Shown here: piece after piece, positions 62,162 to 64,000 of the stretch
Numbering within the stretch: position 1 is the first letter of the stretch
How the letters are laid out: each line of letters opens with the position of its first letter
Assembly (NCBI RefSeq): GCF_000420545.1
Contig: NZ_ATVD01000004.1
Location: forward strand, 149,177 to 213,176
Source of the DNA: Arenimonas oryziterrae DSM 21050 = YC6267
GTDB lineage: Bacteria > Pseudomonadota > Gammaproteobacteria > Xanthomonadales > Xanthomonadaceae
Direction of reading: 5' to 3'
Length of the DNA stretch: 64,000 nucleotides
Position numbers and translations under genes: made by a program
The notes under the pieces: model-generated
What the model was told of the DNA's origin: nothing
Seen by the model: the letters and a program-made list of their open reading frames with translations, nothing else
The model's database searches: none

Positions 62162-63038
62162 AAAACAGGGGTCAGAGTACCTTTTCTAAGAAACGCTTTC
62201 ATCGCTTGGAGGAAAGGGCTTGCCAGTTGACGGTCGACCCGGCTTTCCCAGTCCCGCGCGGCGTCCGAGCATGGCTTCTATCGATTGCTGGAAGCGTGCG
62301 GAGCCCAAGGCGCGTTGGCGCTGGGCGTACAGGCGGATGGCAGACAGATCGTCCTCGCTGATGCCTTGCGAGACCAGGTCGCGGTAGAGCACGCGGCGCT
62401 GCTCGTCATCTCTGGCGATTTGTTGGTAGGCGGAATGCGGACGCACTAGCGGATTGGACACGCCCTGGCTGTTGCACGCACAGCTCGACCAGCGATAGTC
62501 GGCGGGGCTTGCCACCATGCCGGCGCGCACCGGGTTGAGTTCGATGTAGCGATAACACGCGAGGACATAGCGCTCGCTGTCGACCAGACTCGCCTTGTAG
62601 CGCCCTTCCCAGAGCGTGCCCGTGCGCCCGAGGGTGTCGTTGAGCGCGCCAACGTAGCGTCGACCCAACGTCTGCATCAACCGTCCGATCGCTCCGGCGG
62701 CACCGGGCGTGACCAGCAGATGGACGTGATTGGTCATCAGCACATAAGCATGGACGCGGCAATCGAGCTTGATCGATGCCTCGCGCAACTCCTGCAGATA
62801 GCGCAGGTAGTCGATCTCCCGGAAGAAACAGGGCTGGCGATCATTGCCGCGTTGCACGACATGCTGCGCCACCCCGGCGATGTCGAGTCGTTGCGTTCGC
62901 GGCATGGTCCAATCTCGGAAACTTTTCCAGAGACCAGCCTCCCGCACCCGCCCTCACCACCGCATCCGCACCCCAGGAAACCCCGGGTCAGCCATCACCG
63001 ATCAATCCCCTCGGAAAATGTACTCCGACCCCTGTTTT
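62162..63038 (-). mobile_element. RAYT unit with 25-bp terminal inverted repeats
   Basis: Left end 62162-62186 begins aaaacaggggtcagagtac; right end 63014-63038 is its inverse (gaaaatgtactccgacccct) with three mismatches. A second truncated copy of the right end follows at 63040-63052. The left repeat touches the last base of the transposase stop. Contains one RAYT gene. Confidence 0.7.
62186..62905 (-). CDS. REP-associated tyrosine transposase (RAYT)
   Basis: 239 residues from MPRTQRLDIAGVAQHVVQRG. Y1-transposase HUH motif HVHLLV in AYVLMTNHVHLLVTPG, catalytic tyrosine in YRYIELNPVRAGMV, and LWEGRYKASLVDSERY. RAYTs cut and join at REP palindromes and are usually single copies that spread short repeats rather than themselves. 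Here two near copies plus a remnant are present. C-terminal tail LGKPGRPSTGKPFPPSDES is shared by all three. Confidence 0.93.
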   Translation of the reverse strand: MPRTQRLDIAGVAQHVVQRGNDRQPCFFREIDYLRYLQELREASIKLDCRVHAYVLMTNHVHLLVTPGAAGAIGRLMQTLGRRYVGALNDTLGRTGTLWEGRYKASLVDSERYVLACYRYIELNPVRAGMVASPADYRWSSCACNSQGVSNPLVRPHSAYQQIARDDEQRRVLYRDLVSQGISEDDLSAIRLYAQRQRALGSARFQQSIEAMLGRRAGLGKPGRPSTGKPFPPSDESVS

Positions 63039-63181
63039 TGACCCCTGTTTTCGCGCCTGAACTTACCAAGCGTCACGCGGTGTCGGAAGATCGGGGCCTG
63101 CAGCGCGTGTCCCAGAAAGCCGTGCCGTTCCCATCTGCTCCCCGATCCAAGCTGAAAGTCCGTTGTTTTTCTTCGAAGGCG
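62906..63181. other. 5' flank of the RAYT unit and neighbour; no gene seen
   Basis: Holds the right terminal repeat (63014-63038) and the extra partial copy. No open frame with a ribosome binding site. The part 63053-63181 is unassigned. Confidence 0.4.
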
Positions 63182-63535
63182 CTACCGGCAGTCGAATTTT
63201 GTAACGACCAGTTCAGTGATTGGATTCTCCACAACATCATCCCCAACCATATCCTGTATCTCTTGCTTGCTATGGTAGAAGTCGCAGCGCTGCCCCACGA
63301 CAGGTACAGCCTGCGATTCAGATTTGTTTGCAAGATAGAAAACTTGAACACTATCTCGTGGGCTCCGGACAACGATCTTTGTCCAAGCCTGTACAGCGCC
63401 AAAGTAGAAAAATGGGCGCTTTACTTCGAGAACGATGGCATCAGCAGTGTCCGCAGGGCTACTTCGAGTAGATTGATAGTCACAACTCGTCAATCCGCAG
63501 ACAGCAATTGGCAATAGACAAAGAAACCTGTTCAT
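63182..63535 (-). CDS. Hypothetical lipoprotein, small
   Basis: 117 residues from MNRFLCLLPIAVCGLTSCDY with lipobox LTSC. The mature part is beta-rich (AIVLEVKRPFFYFGAVQAW, TKIVVRSPRD, RCDFYHSKQE). No family recognised. Low G+C, between two RAYT copies. Lipid-anchored, periplasm-facing. Confidence 0.65.
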   Translation of the reverse strand: MNRFLCLLPIAVCGLTSCDYQSTRSSPADTADAIVLEVKRPFFYFGAVQAWTKIVVRSPRDSVQVFYLANKSESQAVPVVGQRCDFYHSKQEIQDMVGDDVVENPITELVVTKFDCR

Positions 63536-63600
63536 AGTCACTCCGGAGTCCAGTTGCTGTCCCAATTGATATCAAACTGTCGCACGACATTTCCAGCTGT

Positions 63601-63625
63601 AAAACAGGGGTCAGAGTACCTTTTC
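63601..63625. repeat. Terminal repeat of the second RAYT unit
   Basis: Identical to 62162-62186 (core aaaacaggggtcagagtac), directly abutting the stop of the RAYT at 63625. Confidence 0.85.
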
Positions 63626-64000
63626 TAAGAAACGCTTTCATCGCTTGGAGGAAAGGGCTTGCCTGTTGATGGGCGACCCGGCTTTCCAAGTCCCGCGCGC
63701 CGTCCAAGCATGCCTTCTATCGATTGTTGGAAGCGTGAGGAGCCCAAGGCACGTTGGCGCTGGGCGTACAGGCGGATGGCAGCCAGGTCGTCTTCGCTGA
63801 CGCCTTGCGAGACCAGGTCGCGGTAGAGCACGCGTCGCTGCTCGTCATCGCTGGCGATTTGTTGGTAGGCGGAATGCGGACGTACTAGCGGATCGAACAC
63901 GCCGTGGCCGTTGCACGCAAAGCTCGACCAGCGATAGTCGGCGGGACTCGTCACCATGCCGGCGCGCACCGGGTTGAGTTCTATGTAGCGATAACACGCG
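63625..64000 (-). CDS. REP-associated tyrosine transposase, second copy (truncated by window edge)
   Basis: Reads from the window edge ACYRYIELNPVRAG (with the catalytic tyrosine) to PPSDESVS-stop. It differs from the RAYT at 62186 by scattered substitutions (for example VTSPADYRWSSFACNGHG versus VASPADYRWSSCACNSQG), so it is an older duplicate, not an exact recent copy. Its HUH motif lies outside the window. Confidence 0.88.
   Translation of the reverse strand, partial: ACYRYIELNPVRAGMVTSPADYRWSSFACNGHGVFDPLVRPHSAYQQIASDDEQRRVLYRDLVSQGVSEDDLAAIRLYAQRQRALGSSRFQQSIEGMLGRRAGLGKPGRPSTGKPFPPSDESVS

Noticed and set aside
59483..63535. Toxin-immunity array
   Set aside because: No toxin, Rhs/CDI gene or secretion marker is visible within the window, so the small exported proteins cannot be called immunity proteins.
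1..64000. CRISPR arrays, rRNA, tRNA genes, prophage
   Set aside because: Looked for regularly spaced repeats, CCA-type cloverleaf arms and phage structural genes; none found. Gene gaps are mostly too short for such features. A tRNA scan would settle this.

Overview
The window is a G+C-rich, tightly packed chromosomal segment from a gammaproteobacterium, most likely of the Lysobacterales (Xanthomonadales) group. That placement is inferred from the gene types (DctA, DUF3297, YceH, SlyD, DbpA, RluF, ChaB, a large TonB-dependent receptor, several exported peptidases), from GTAGGAGCGGGC-type intergenic repeats and from REP-associated tyrosine transposases (RAYTs). I saw no rRNA, tRNA, CRISPR array, prophage or classical insertion sequence.

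Layout. 1-6.3 kb: the C-terminal end of a molybdopterin oxidoreductase, then a zinc-less quinone oxidoreductase, SlyD, a SpoIIAA-like protein, ferredoxin-NADP reductase, glutathione peroxidase, a DUF2652 cyclase-fold protein and the C4-dicarboxylate carrier DctA. 6.4-13.4 kb: a cold-shock protein, a TonB-dependent receptor behind an A+T-rich promoter block, a NUDIX hydrolase, DUF3297, a membrane LytTR regulator, an OpgC-like acyltransferase, an HD hydrolase and a 32-residue Lys-rich protein whose stop codon is the loop of its terminator. 13.4-23.2 kb: YceH, a flavoprotein, a DDAH-like amidinohydrolase, RluF, an ABC exporter pair, an FAD monooxygenase and DbpA. 23.2-27.7 kb: rhomboid protease, GST, YihG-like acyltransferase, DCC protein and a GbsR/MarR regulator, facing a divergent NDUFA9-like protein across a perfect palindrome that overlaps both predicted promoters. 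27.8-32.8 kb: secreted M14 carboxypeptidase, a transmembrane Ser/Thr kinase and a peptide transporter. 32.9-37.3 kb: a surface-glycan type cluster (GtrA, GT2, epimerase, polytopic membrane protein) behind a YdeI-like gene. 37.3-47.6 kb: M1 peptidase, CASTOR/POLLUX-like channel protein, DUF900 hydrolase, ChaB, AsmA, a diguanylate cyclase and small envelope proteins. 47.7-51.4 kb: an FKBP lipoprotein followed by a three-gene zinc ribbon / SPFH / zinc ribbon-membrane cassette. 51.4-59.2 kb: S41 peptidase and a membrane AraC regulator sharing a leader motif, lipid- or sterol-type enzymes, an NTF2-like protein and a LytS/LytR two-component pair.

From about 59.2 kb to the end the character changes. 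Base composition drops, the genes become small exported proteins or lipoproteins all on the minus strand, and copies of a RAYT and its terminal repeats (core ggggtcagagtac) are interspersed. The region also holds a Sel1-repeat gene fragment between two direct repeats, a RAYT C-terminal remnant and a frameshifted exported-protein gene. This is the accessory part of the window.

The main leads are the SPFH cassette, in which the SPFH protein ends in an excisionase-like helix-turn-helix; the RAYT-riddled island; the GbsR palindrome; and the shared S41/AraC leader. All functions are read from sequence motifs and family knowledge; no search was run.
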